A model generated the notes under the pieces. The model was not told the DNA's origin and did not search any database. It saw only the letters and a program-made list of their open reading frames with translations. From positions 1 to 42,902 of the forward strand of contig CBDCCB010000001.1 of the NCBI GenBank assembly GCA_965214525.1: 42,902 nucleotides of DNA. The letters run 5' to 3'. How positions within the stretch are numbered: position 1 is the first letter of the stretch; each line of letters starts with the position of its first letter. A program made the translations under genes and the position numbers. The stretch comes from Qipengyuania_B sp965214525. GTDB taxonomy: Bacteria; Pseudomonadota; Alphaproteobacteria; Sphingomonadales; Sphingomonadaceae. Shown in pieces: positions 16,264 through 24,875 of the stretch.

Positions 16264-18459
16264 TCACGGCTTCCCGCCCATCTTCTTGTACCGCGTCTTG
16301 CCGTATCGCATCTTGCGCGTGCCCGGCTTGCCCTCGTTCGAGCGCCCGACCAAAGGCGCCTTCTTCTGCGTATCTGGCAGGCCAAGCTCATCGTTCTCCA
16401 GGTGCCGGATCTCGTCGCGCAGGCGGCCAGCCTCTTCGAATTCGAGATTGGCGGCAGCATTGCGCATCCGCTTTTCCAGATCCTCGATATATCCGCGCAG
16501 ATTATGGCCCACGAGGTTATTGCGTTCATCATCGCCGGTGTCGATCGTGACGCCATCCTGCGAAGCGGTATGCGCCACGATATCGGCGATCTGCCGACGG
16601 ATCGTGGTTGGGGTGATGCCATGCTCGGCATTGTATTCCCGCTGCTTTTCACGCCGCCGCTCGGTTTCGGCCATCGCGCGTTCCATGCTGCCCGTGACCC
16701 GGTCGGCATACAGGATCACCCGGCCATCAACATTACGTGCCGCCCGTCCGATGGTCTGGATAAGCGAGGTCTCGGAACGCAGGAAACCTTCCTTATCCGC
16801 ATCCAGAATGGCGACCAGCCCGCATTCGGGAATGTCCAGCCCCTCGCGCAGCAAGTTGATGCCGATCAAAACGTCGTAGACACCCAATCGCAGATCGCGG
16901 ATCAGTTCGATCCGTTCCAGGGTTTCGACGTCGGAGTGCATGTAGCGGACCCTGACACCCGCTTCATGCATGAATTCCGTAAGATCCTCGGCCATACGCT
17001 TGGTAAGCGTGGTGACAAGGGTTCGGTATCCCTTCTGCGCGGTCGCCTTGCACTCGACGATGCAATCCTGCACCTGATCCTCGACCGGACGTATTTCAAC
17101 GGGGGGATCGATAAGTCCTGTCGGGCGGATGACCTGTTCGGCGAAAACCCCGCCGGTCTGCTCGAGTTCCCAACCGCCCGGCGTAGCGGAGACCGCAATG
17201 GTTTGCGGGCGCATCGCGTCCCATTCGTTGAAGCGCAGCGGCCGGTTGTCGATGCAGGACGGCAGCCGGAAGCCATATTCGGCAAGCGTGATCTTGCGCC
17301 GGTGGTCGCCCCGCGCCATCGCACCGACCTGCGGCACCGTTTGATGGCTCTCATCGACGAACAGCAAGGCGTTTTCTGGCAGATACTCGAACAGGGTGGG
17401 GGGCGGCTCTCCGGGCAGACGGCCGGTGAGAAAACGGCTGTAATTCTCGATCCCGTTGCACGAGCCGGTCGCGGCGATCATCTCGAGATCGAAATTGGTC
17501 CGCTGCTCCAGGCGTTGTGCTTCCAGCAGCCGGCCCTCCTCGTGCAGCTCCTTCAGCCGTTCCTGCAATTCGAACTTGATGGCATGGGTGGCCTGCTGCA
17601 TCGTCGGGCCGGGCGTCACATAATGCGAGTTGGCATAGACCCGCACGGATTTTAGCGACCCGCCTTTCTTGCCCGTCAGCGGATCGAATTCGCTGATGTC
17701 CTCGATATCGTCGCCGAAGAAGCTAATGCGCCAAGCGGTGTCCTCCAGATGGCTGGGAAACAGTTCGAGACTGTCGCCGCGCACCCGGAAGTTGCCGCGG
17801 GCAAAGGCGACGTCATTGCGCTTGTATTGCAGGGCAACCAGCTTGCGAATGATCTCGCGCTGGTCGACGCACTGGCCCTCCTTCAGATCAAAGATCATCG
17901 CCGAATAGGTTTCGACCGACCCGATGCCGTAGAGGCAGGAAACGGATGCGACAATGATCACGTCGTCACGCTCCAGCAGGGCGCGGGTGGCCGAATGGCG
18001 CATCCGGTCGATCGCTTCGTTCACACTCGATTCCTTTTCGATATAGGTGTCGGAGCGCGGCACGTATGCTTCGGGCTGATAGTAATCGTAATAGCTGACG
18101 AAATACTCGACCGAATTATGGGGAAAGAAGCTCTTGAACTCGCCATACAATTGTGCGGCGAGGATCTTGTTCGGCGCCAGGATCAGAGCCGGGCGCTGCA
18201 GCGCCTCGATCACCTTGGCCATGGTGAACGTCTTGCCCGACCCGGTAACGCCAAGCAGCACCTGCGTCTGTTCACCTTCGCGCGCCGCCTCAACAAGTTC
18301 GGCGATGGCGGTCGGCTGATCGCCCGAAGGGGAATATTCCGAAACGAGTTCGAAACGTTTGCCCGGCAGCGACTTTTCGGGCCGATCGGGCTTGTGCGGA
18401 ACGAATTCTCCCGTGGTGTCCGGCTCTGCAAGGCCGCGGCGTATGACGAGTTCACCCAT
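16264..18459 (-). CDS. uvrB: excinuclease ABC subunit B
   Basis: UvrB is the damage-verifying helicase-like subunit of nucleotide excision repair; it receives DNA from UvrA and recruits UvrC. The 731-residue protein has Walker A in LLGVTGSGKTFTMAK, the beta-hairpin region VSYYDYYQPEAYVP, DEXH-box FVDESHQTVPQ, helicase motif VI region LIQTIGRAARNVDGRV, and the C-terminal UvrB/UvrC domain IEDLEKRMRNAAANLEFEEA. ATG 18459 (MGELVIRRGL) matches the family in sphingomonads; the frame stays open to 18807 but that region belongs to the divergent lipoprotein gene. A perfect 7-1-7 palindrome lies 22 nt upstream. Confidence 0.97.
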   Translation of the reverse strand: MGELVIRRGLAEPDTTGEFVPHKPDRPEKSLPGKRFELVSEYSPSGDQPTAIAELVEAAREGEQTQVLLGVTGSGKTFTMAKVIEALQRPALILAPNKILAAQLYGEFKSFFPHNSVEYFVSYYDYYQPEAYVPRSDTYIEKESSVNEAIDRMRHSATRALLERDDVIIVASVSCLYGIGSVETYSAMIFDLKEGQCVDQREIIRKLVALQYKRNDVAFARGNFRVRGDSLELFPSHLEDTAWRISFFGDDIEDISEFDPLTGKKGGSLKSVRVYANSHYVTPGPTMQQATHAIKFELQERLKELHEEGRLLEAQRLEQRTNFDLEMIAATGSCNGIENYSRFLTGRLPGEPPPTLFEYLPENALLFVDESHQTVPQVGAMARGDHRRKITLAEYGFRLPSCIDNRPLRFNEWDAMRPQTIAVSATPGGWELEQTGGVFAEQVIRPTGLIDPPVEIRPVEDQVQDCIVECKATAQKGYRTLVTTLTKRMAEDLTEFMHEAGVRVRYMHSDVETLERIELIRDLRLGVYDVLIGINLLREGLDIPECGLVAILDADKEGFLRSETSLIQTIGRAARNVDGRVILYADRVTGSMERAMAETERRREKQREYNAEHGITPTTIRRQIADIVAHTASQDGVTIDTGDDERNNLVGHNLRGYIEDLEKRMRNAAANLEFEEAGRLRDEIRHLENDELGLPDTQKKAPLVGRSNEGKPGTRKMRYGKTRYKKMGGKP

Positions 18460-18481
18460 GCCCGGCCATATGGGCAGAAAC

Positions 18482-18496
18482 GTTGCGTCACGCAAC
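18482..18496. promoter_or_regulatory. 7-1-7 palindrome in the uvrB / DUF3617 divergent gap
   Basis: GTTGCGT-C-ACGCAAC is a perfect palindrome centred in the 102-nt gap between the divergent uvrB and DUF3617 starts. It could bind a dimeric regulator serving either gene. It does not match the alphaproteobacterial LexA box (GTTC-N7-GTTC), so no regulator is named. Confidence 0.35.
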
Positions 18497-18561
18497 AAGT
18501 CGGCCAATGGTTGGCGGGGCGAGCGTATGCTACTGTGCTTCTCGTTAACAAGGAGATAAGG

Positions 18562-19116
18562 ATGAGCGTGATCCGATGGACGGCCATAATGAGCCTGTAC
18601 GTGCTTGGAGCGTGCGATAGTGGCGCCGGTGCCGACGCGACTTCCACCGTTGGCGAACGTTCCGATAACGCGCTGTCTGACGCGCAGATTACCTCGGCGA
18701 TGAACGACTTGGTGAAGCCGCAACCAGGACAATACCGTACCCAAGTCGAAGTGTTGGAAATTGCGATGCCGAACCTGCCGGAGTCGGCGCGCGATACTAT
18801 GCAGCAATTGGCTCAGAAGACCCAGTTATCCTGCCTGACCCCGGCGCAGGCCGACAAGGGTTACGAAGAGATACTGAAACGGTCCCAGAGCGGCAATTGC
18901 GATTTCGAGCGCTTCTCCGCAACCGGCGGCAAGATCGATGCGCGCATGATCTGCAAACCAGAGCAGGGCGGCAGCATGGCCATGACCATGTCCGGTACCG
19001 GCACGCCAACATCGTCCGATGTCATCATGACGATGACTTCGCAGATTCCTCAAGTTGGGGATCTGGCCATGAAGGTCCGCGTGCTAAGCGAGCGCATCGG
19101 CGATTGCCCGGCGTAA
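18562..19116 (+). CDS. DUF3617-type lipoprotein
   Basis: The 184-residue protein has a lipoprotein signal ending in LYVLGACDSG, then a DUF3617-like domain: KPQPGQYRTQVEVLEIAMPN, LSCLTPAQADKG, CDFERFSATGGKIDARMICK and GTGTPTSSDVIMTMT. Paired Cys around SCLTP and NCDFE/MICK are typical of the family and would form disulfides in the periplasm. The biochemical role of DUF3617 is unknown. AGGAGATAAGG lies right before ATG 18562, a strong ribosome site. It is divergent from uvrB; the longer frame upstream from 17749 is antisense to uvrB and not coding. Confidence 0.85.
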   Translation: MSVIRWTAIMSLYVLGACDSGAGADATSTVGERSDNALSDAQITSAMNDLVKPQPGQYRTQVEVLEIAMPNLPESARDTMQQLAQKTQLSCLTPAQADKGYEEILKRSQSGNCDFERFSATGGKIDARMICKPEQGGSMAMTMSGTGTPTSSDVIMTMTSQIPQVGDLAMKVRVLSERIGDCPA

Positions 19117-19200
19117 CGATAATGGTCCGGCAACGGTTTCATGATGGTACTGTCCAATCCATTCGACTTAGCGACAGCTTAGGCGATATATGACGGACTG

Positions 19201-19959
19201 ATGGCAGGCAGAGCGCAAACTTTCCGGGCCGCGGGCGGCGAATTCATGCGCCGGGTCAATCTTGCGCGGCAGCCGTCGGACGAGGAGGCACAAAGTCCTC
19301 CTTTGAAGCGGTTGGTCGCGGAACTGGCCTATCTTGGCGAACCGGTCCGCCGCTCATTCCGTACGATTACGGTAACCCCTGCACGAACTCCGCAAACCGT
19401 TATGTTGCTGCCCGGGTTCGCGACGCATCCGGTGCGGATGAAGTACATGGCGAGCCATCTGGAGCGCGCAGGGCATACGGTCAAGCGCTGGGGCACCGGC
19501 TTCAACTGGGGGGCAACCCAGGACAGGCTGGCCGCGGTTGAGGGACGGTTGCACGATCTGCACAGGCGAACCGGCGAACCCGTCATTCTGGTCGGGTGGA
19601 GCCTTGGTGGGTTGTTCGCCCGCGAAGTCGCAAAGCTTCACCCGCAAGCGGTGAGCAAGGTGATCACGATGGGCACCCCTTTTTCCGGCAATATGCGCTC
19701 CAACAATGCTTGGCGCGCCTATCAGGCCATCGCAGGGTACAGCGTAGACGAACCGCCCATCGACACGGATATGGCGCAAAAGCCACCGGTCCCGACGATC
19801 GCGATGTGGAGTCCGCGCGACGGAGTCGTCAGCCCCCGCAGCGCCTGCGGACAACCCGGCGAGCGCGACCGGGCGATCGCCTTGCGCTGCTCCCATATGG
19901 GGTTCGTATTTTCCAAAGAGGCGATAGAACGCTTGCTGTGGGAACTCGACCCATCCTGA
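19201..19959 (+). CDS. alpha/beta hydrolase
   Basis: The 252-residue protein has the alpha/beta hydrolase core with oxyanion region VMLLPGFATHP, nucleophile elbow VGWSLGG (Ser134), probable acid Asp207 in SPRDGVV, and His232 in RCSHMGF. No signal peptide is seen, so it is likely cytoplasmic. The pattern is like lipase/esterase-type or PGAP1-like hydrolases; the substrate is unknown. The ribosome site before ATG 19201 is poor, and ATG 19246 is an alternative that keeps the core. It precedes the Anbu cluster by 57 nt, so co-transcription is possible, but it is not a usual part of that cluster. Confidence 0.8.
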   Translation: MAGRAQTFRAAGGEFMRRVNLARQPSDEEAQSPPLKRLVAELAYLGEPVRRSFRTITVTPARTPQTVMLLPGFATHPVRMKYMASHLERAGHTVKRWGTGFNWGATQDRLAAVEGRLHDLHRRTGEPVILVGWSLGGLFAREVAKLHPQAVSKVITMGTPFSGNMRSNNAWRAYQAIAGYSVDEPPIDTDMAQKPPVPTIAMWSPRDGVVSPRSACGQPGERDRAIALRCSHMGFVFSKEAIERLLWELDPS

Positions 19960-20016
19960 CACCTTTGTTAAGGTGCAAGGGGAAACTTCGACGGGATCGT
20001 CGAAATCGATGACAGG

Positions 20017-21447
20017 GTGCCCGACAGTTTGAACGAGAATTTCGACGAGATGCGTGGCGGACCCGAGCAAATCCGGCAGCCTTACCGCGACTATTGCGAT
20101 TGGTTCGAAAAGCAGGATGTCGACCAGCTGGCCCGCAAGCATCAGGATGCCGAAACGAGTTTCCGCCGGACCGGGATTACGTTCAACGTATACGGGGAGG
20201 ACGAGGCCGAAGAGCGCCTGATCCCTTTCGACATTGTCCCGCGCATTATCTCGGCCGGAGAATGGCGGCGGTTGAAGCGCGGAATCGAACAGCGCGTGCG
20301 GGCGCTCAACGCGTTCCTGCACGATCTGTATCATCGGCAGGAGATCGTAAGGTCTGGCCGCCTGCCCGAAAGCATCCTGCGGCACAACGCCGCATGGTTG
20401 CCTAGCATGGTTGGTTTCACGCCCCCCGGTGGCGTCTACACGCATATCGTGGGCATCGACCTGGTGCGCACAGGGCCGAACGATTTCTACGTGCTTGAAG
20501 ACAATGCGCGCACCCCTTCGGGCGTCTCCTACATGCTGGAGAACCGGGAAACGATGATGACGATGTTTCCCGACCTATTCATGCGCATCGGTATCGAAGG
20601 CGTGTCCGACTATCCGCGCCGGCTGGCCAAAAGCCTGGCTGCATGCGCCCCCCGGGTCGCCGCGCGCCGACCAGTGGTGGCGGTGCTGACGCCCGGCGTC
20701 TTCAATGCCGCCTATTTCGAGCATGCATTCCTTGCCGATCAAATGGGGGCGGAGCTTGTCGAAGGCAGCGACCTGCGGATCGTCGATGGCCGGGTCGCGA
20801 TGCGCACGACGCGCGGATACCAGCCGATCGACGTGCTGTATCGCCGGGTGGACGATGAATTCCTCGATCCGCTGAGCTTCAATCCGGACAGCGTGCTGGG
20901 AGTACCCGGCATTATGGATGTGTATCGTTCCGGGGGTATCACCATCGCAAACGCACCGGGGACAGGCGTTGCCGATGACAAGGCGATCTATTCCTTCATG
21001 CCCGAGATCGTCGAGTTCTACACTGGCGAGAAACCACTATTGCCCAACGTCCAGACCTGGCGTTGCGCCGACCGCGAAGATCTTGGCTACACGCTCGACA
21101 ATCTGGCAGACCTGGTGGTGAAGGAGGTGCATGGGTCGGGCGGATACGGTATGCTGATCGGACCCGCCGCGACGAAGGAAGAGATCGGCGAGTTTCGCAA
21201 GAAGATCGAAGCCAATCCGGAAAACTACATCTCGCAGCCGACCCTGGCGCTGTCGAGTTGTCCGGTCTTGACCGAACAGGGCCTTGCCCCGCGCCATGTC
21301 GATCTGCGCCCGTTCGTGATGGTATCGCCCGACCGGATCGACATCACGCCGGGCGGCCTGACTCGGGTCGCGTTGAAGGAGGGTTCGCTGGTCGTCAATT
21401 CGAGCCAGGGGGGCGGGACCAAGGATACCTGGGTGCTGAAAGATTGA
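20017..21447 (+). CDS. circularly permuted type 2 ATP-grasp protein (Anbu cluster)
   Basis: The 476-residue protein belongs to the circularly permuted ATP-grasp family (DUF404/DUF407, COG2308), predicted to form amide bonds using ATP. Conserved blocks include FDEMRG at the start, RTGITFNVYGEDEAEERLIPFDIVPRI, HIVGIDLVRTGPNDFYVLED, ARTPSGVSYMLENR, NAPGTGVADDKAIYSFMP, VVKEVHGSGGYGMLIGP and HVDLRPFVM. GTG 20017 is chosen because the conserved FDEM follows soon after; ATG 20050 would cut into it. It leads a four-gene set with alpha-E, transglutaminase and Anbu. The family's reaction and substrate are not established. Confidence 0.92.
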   Translation: MPDSLNENFDEMRGGPEQIRQPYRDYCDWFEKQDVDQLARKHQDAETSFRRTGITFNVYGEDEAEERLIPFDIVPRIISAGEWRRLKRGIEQRVRALNAFLHDLYHRQEIVRSGRLPESILRHNAAWLPSMVGFTPPGGVYTHIVGIDLVRTGPNDFYVLEDNARTPSGVSYMLENRETMMTMFPDLFMRIGIEGVSDYPRRLAKSLAACAPRVAARRPVVAVLTPGVFNAAYFEHAFLADQMGAELVEGSDLRIVDGRVAMRTTRGYQPIDVLYRRVDDEFLDPLSFNPDSVLGVPGIMDVYRSGGITIANAPGTGVADDKAIYSFMPEIVEFYTGEKPLLPNVQTWRCADREDLGYTLDNLADLVVKEVHGSGGYGMLIGPAATKEEIGEFRKKIEANPENYISQPTLALSSCPVLTEQGLAPRHVDLRPFVMVSPDRIDITPGGLTRVALKEGSLVVNSSQGGGTKDTWVLKD

Positions 21448-21478
21448 TGCCATTTCGTTTTATCCAAAAGACCGCCCG

Positions 21479-22423
21479 GTGTTAGGTCGGACAGCCAACG
21501 GCCTGTTCTGGATGTTCCGCTATATCGAACGGGCGGAGAACATGGCGCGACTGATCGATGCGGGACAGCGCATGGCGTTGACGCGCGATGTCGTCGCAGC
21601 CGAAGAGGAATGGCGATCGGTCATCGTCACCGCCGGCCAACGCCCAAGCTACGAGGCGAAGCACCAGAGCTATACCGGCATCCAGGCCTGGAACCATCTG
21701 CTGCGCGATCGTGACAATCCCATGTCGGTGCTCGCCATGCTGCAGCAGGTGCGGCAGAATGCCCGCTCTGCCCGCAACGCAATCAGCAGCGAGCTGTGGG
21801 AAGTGATCAACGATGCGTGGATGCGGATCAGCGAGTTGATGAGCCGGCCGGTGACGCAACACAATGTCGGTGAAGCCACAACGCTGGTGCGCCGTACCGC
21901 GACCCAGGCGCATGGCATCATGGACGGCACCTTGCTGCGCGACGAGGGATATCACTTCGCTCGAGCTGGAACTTTTATCGAGCGTGGCGACAGTGTGGCC
22001 CGCATCCTTGATATCAAGTATTATCTGCTGCTGCCGTCATTGTCCTATGTCGGTTCGGGCTTGGATACGAGCCAATGGGACACGGTCTTGCGGTCCGTTT
22101 CGGGCGATCGTGCCTATCGTTCGCTCCATGCAGGTCAGATCGATGCGCGCGGGATCGTCGACTTTTTGGTGCTCGACGAGAGTTTTCCCCGTAGCCTGGT
22201 CTTCTGCCATTCAGCCTTGCGGGACGAACTGGCGGCGCTTGCCCGGCGGCACGGTAGCGAAGGACAATGCGACGTGTTGATGCGACAGGCCGACGTGCGT
22301 CTGCAGAACCTGTCGATCGAACACATCTTCGAGCAAGGGCTGCACGAATTCCTGCTCGAATTCATGGAAGCCAATGTCTCCATCGCGCAGGCCGTGGCGC
22401 AAGATTACCGGTTCCTATCCTGA
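21479..22423 (+). CDS. alpha-E domain protein (Anbu cluster)
   Basis: The 314-residue all-helical protein is of the alpha-E/DUF403 family (COG2307). It begins MLGRTANGLFWMFRYIERAE, a nearly invariant start in this family, and contains NAISSELWEVINDAW, FARAGTFIERGDSVARILD and LDESFPRSLVFCHSAL. GTG at 21479 is the start because the family begins at exactly this point. The domain always travels with circularly permuted ATP-grasp genes, sometimes fused to them, so a complex or shared reaction is likely; no catalytic residues are known. It lies 31 nt after the ATP-grasp gene and 13 nt before the transglutaminase gene. Confidence 0.92.
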   Translation: MLGRTANGLFWMFRYIERAENMARLIDAGQRMALTRDVVAAEEEWRSVIVTAGQRPSYEAKHQSYTGIQAWNHLLRDRDNPMSVLAMLQQVRQNARSARNAISSELWEVINDAWMRISELMSRPVTQHNVGEATTLVRRTATQAHGIMDGTLLRDEGYHFARAGTFIERGDSVARILDIKYYLLLPSLSYVGSGLDTSQWDTVLRSVSGDRAYRSLHAGQIDARGIVDFLVLDESFPRSLVFCHSALRDELAALARRHGSEGQCDVLMRQADVRLQNLSIEHIFEQGLHEFLLEFMEANVSIAQAVAQDYRFLS

Positions 22424-22436
22424 AGGATCACCCGTC

Positions 22437-23252
22437 ATGCGCTTAGCCATCAGGCACACGACCCGCTATCTGTTCGACCAGCCTGTGGTCCATGCTTTGC
22501 AGCGGTTGCGGCTAGTGCCCAAGGCCACGCAGGGCCAGGAGATCCTCGACTGGCAGATGGAATACATCAATGCGGTGCAGGAACTGGAATATGACGATCA
22601 GCACCATAACAAGGTGGTGCTCTTGTCCGTGAACGAGGGCGCTGAAGAAGTGGTGGTAACCTGCCATGGACGGGTGGACACCGAAGACAATGCCGGGGTG
22701 ATCGGGCGTCATTCGGGGCATCTTCCGCTATGGGCGTTCCTCAGCCAGACGGCTCTGACAAAGCCAAGCCCCGCCATCCACGACATGACGCAGGCTGTCG
22801 CCACCGCCTGTCACAGCGGCATCGATCGGTTGCATGCGCTGTCTTCTCAGATCAAGGAACGGGTCGCCTATGAGACGCAGACGACCACGGTGGAGACGAC
22901 CGCGGAACAAGCGTTCGCCGAAGGGTCCGGGGTGTGCCAGGATCACGCGCATATCTTCATCGGAGCGGCCCGAGCGCTCGACATTCCGGCGCGATACGTC
23001 AGCGGATATCTCATGATGAACGACCGGGTGGAACAGGAAGCAACGCACGCCTGGGCAGAGGCGTTCGTGCAAGGGCTGGGCTGGGTCGGGTTCGATATCT
23101 CCAACGGGATCAGCCCCGATATGCGTTATGTGAGGGTTGCTACCGGACGCGATTACCGGGACGCTGCGCCCGTTACCGGCATCAGCTATGGAACCGCTAC
23201 TGCCCAGCTGGAAGTGGACGTGGCTATCGAACAGCAGCAGGTCGAACAGTAA
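22437..23252 (+). CDS. transglutaminase-like cysteine peptidase (Anbu cluster)
   Basis: The 271-residue protein has the N-terminal beta domain seen in COG1305 members (MRLAIRHTTRYLFDQPVVHA) and a transglutaminase core with the full triad: Cys167 in GSGVCQDHAH, His204 in THAWAEAF and Asp220 in GFDISNG. Such enzymes in bacteria usually cut or rearrange amide bonds. ATG 22437 with GAAGGATCACCCGTC before it gives the family start; upstream in-frame codons overlap the alpha-E gene. It is the third gene of the Anbu cluster, and the intact triad argues that it is an active hydrolase or transferase. Confidence 0.92.
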   Translation: MRLAIRHTTRYLFDQPVVHALQRLRLVPKATQGQEILDWQMEYINAVQELEYDDQHHNKVVLLSVNEGAEEVVVTCHGRVDTEDNAGVIGRHSGHLPLWAFLSQTALTKPSPAIHDMTQAVATACHSGIDRLHALSSQIKERVAYETQTTTVETTAEQAFAEGSGVCQDHAHIFIGAARALDIPARYVSGYLMMNDRVEQEATHAWAEAFVQGLGWVGFDISNGISPDMRYVRVATGRDYRDAAPVTGISYGTATAQLEVDVAIEQQQVEQ

Positions 23253-23307
23253 TTCGGCTATCGAGGGCGGATGGACGCCAAACCCAATCACACGATGGAC
23301 ATGACGA

Positions 23308-24066
23308 ATGACTTATTGCGTAGGAATGGTGCTCGATCGGGGGCTCGTATTAATGAGCGATACCCGGACAAATTCGGGCGTCGACAACATTTCCGTCTTT
23401 TGCAAGATGTTCCACTGGTCCGTGCCGGGGGAGCGGATCATTACCTTGATGACGGCGGGCAATCTGGCGACGACGCAAGCCGTTATCAGCCAGTTGGAAG
23501 AGCGGACCAAGGCCCCGGACGAGCGAGGCAATGCACTGCTCGACACGCCCACGATGTTCCAGGTCGCCGCGCAGGTCGGACAATTGCTGCGCGACACGGT
23601 GAAAGAGCGGCAAGAGGCAAACGGGCGCGGCGGCCAGAACCGGTTCACCGCTTCCATCATCGTGGCGGGCCAGATCGCCGGAATGGAACCGCGCCTGTTC
23701 ATGGTCTATCCCGAAGGCAATTTCATCGAGGCGAGCTACGACACACCCTTCTTCCAGATCGGCGAGACGAAGTACGGGCGCCCCATTATCCTGCGCGGTT
23801 ACGAACGTTCGATGAGCTTGGAGGATGCGGTCAAACTTATCATGGTGTCGTTCGATTCGACCTTGAAGGCCAATCTTTCGGTCGGTTTGCCTCTCGATCT
23901 CATGGTTATCGAACGCGATGCTTTCGAACCGATTCACAACCGCCGTATATCGGCGGAAGATGATTACTTCGTGGCGATCTCATCAAGCTGGAGCGAGGCG
24001 TTGCGTTCAGCGTTCCATTCCTTGCCCGATTACAGCTTTTATCAAGATGATTCGCCGCCGGAGTAA
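23308..24066 (+). CDS. Anbu proteasome-like protease
   Basis: Anbu (ancestral beta subunit) is a bacterial relative of HslV and the 20S proteasome beta subunit. The 252-residue protein begins MTYCVGMVLDRGLVLMSDTR, so removal of Met exposes the nucleophile Thr; Asp18 (SDTRTN) and Lys33 (FCKMFHW) match the catalytic Asp17/Lys33 positions of proteasomes. Later blocks include VGQLLRDTVKERQ, SIIVAGQI, ETKYGRPIILRGYE and KANLSVGLPLDLMVI. It lacks any ATPase partner in the window. The four-gene neighbourhood is the classic Anbu context. Substrates and physiological role are not established. Confidence 0.95.
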   Translation: MTYCVGMVLDRGLVLMSDTRTNSGVDNISVFCKMFHWSVPGERIITLMTAGNLATTQAVISQLEERTKAPDERGNALLDTPTMFQVAAQVGQLLRDTVKERQEANGRGGQNRFTASIIVAGQIAGMEPRLFMVYPEGNFIEASYDTPFFQIGETKYGRPIILRGYERSMSLEDAVKLIMVSFDSTLKANLSVGLPLDLMVIERDAFEPIHNRRISAEDDYFVAISSSWSEALRSAFHSLPDYSFYQDDSPPE

Positions 24067-24241
24067 GCCGGTGCGCTCTTCGCTCCGACATCACCGGTAT
24101 GTCGTGCCGAAAGTGATCAGTCCGATCTGAATGTGCCCGACGACGGTTTCCTTCGGGTTTCGAAACGAGGAGACGATACTTGGTCCGAAATGGCGGCGAC
24201 AATGCGTGCGAACAAAGCTGGAACGCTGCAAGCCTTCGAGC

Positions 24242-24868
24242 ATGGAACGCAAACACACCATACACATTATCGACGCCGACAGTAGGCACCGCGCCACGCT
24301 ATCACGCCAGATCCTCGCGCTGGGAAGGCATTGCGAGGTATACGCCTCGCAAGCCGAGTTCCTCGCACGGCCACCTGCATCTGGTGTGGTTCTGCTGCAT
24401 GAAAAGGCGGGGCAGGGCGGCATACCTTCGCTGCTTGCCACGCTTGCGGAACAAGGGGCATGGTTGCCGATGGTGGGCATCGCCGATCGACCCGATACCC
24501 CGGCCATCGTCGCGGCCATGCGAGCCGGGGCGCTTGACTATCTGGTCCTTCCCCTGGACGACGCTGTCATAATAGAGCGAATTGGTTACCTTGAGCGGGA
24601 AAGCCACAGCTACACCAGGGCGCGGCACAAGATGATCATCGCGCGCTCACGTTTGACGCTCTTGTCGAAGCGAGAGCGCGAAGTGCTCGATTGCCTCGCC
24701 GACGGCCGCAGCAACAAGGTGATTGCCAGGGAACTTGCAATCAGCCCCCGCACCGTAGAAATCCATCGGGCAAACATGATGGGCAAACTGGGCGCAAACC
24801 ATTCGGCCCAAGCTATCCGGATGCGGCTGGAGGCCGGGATGATCGAGGAGATGCGGCTGGCCGGTTGA
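24242..24868 (+). CDS. FixJ/NarL-type regulator with degenerate receiver and LuxR HTH
   Basis: The 208-residue protein has an N-terminal receiver-like domain (HIIDADSRHRATLSRQILA) and a C-terminal LuxR-type HTH: LTLLSKREREVLDCLADGRS, NKVIARELAISPRTVEIHRA and MMGKLGA. In the receiver, the phospho-acceptor Asp of FixJ-like proteins is His53 (VVLLHEK), and the conserved Lys is Leu103 (DYLVLPL). It therefore probably does not respond by normal phosphorylation. ATG 24242 starts the domain; the longer open frame from 24131 is not conserved. A GTTTCGAAAC palindrome lies at 24157-24166 upstream. It follows the Anbu gene by 175 nt in the same direction and is convergent with the extensin-like gene. 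Confidence 0.85.
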   Translation: MERKHTIHIIDADSRHRATLSRQILALGRHCEVYASQAEFLARPPASGVVLLHEKAGQGGIPSLLATLAEQGAWLPMVGIADRPDTPAIVAAMRAGALDYLVLPLDDAVIIERIGYLERESHSYTRARHKMIIARSRLTLLSKREREVLDCLADGRSNKVIARELAISPRTVEIHRANMMGKLGANHSAQAIRMRLEAGMIEEMRLAG

Positions 24869-24875
24869 GCTTTCC

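Noticed and set aside
16225..17655. Long plus-strand open frame opposite uvrB
   Set aside because: It is antisense to a well-conserved uvrB and shows only the His/Asp/Arg-rich composition of a GC-rich shadow frame.
17749..18561. Upstream extension of the DUF3617 lipoprotein frame
   Set aside because: It overlaps uvrB in antisense; the strong ribosome site and lipoprotein signal at 18562 fix the start.
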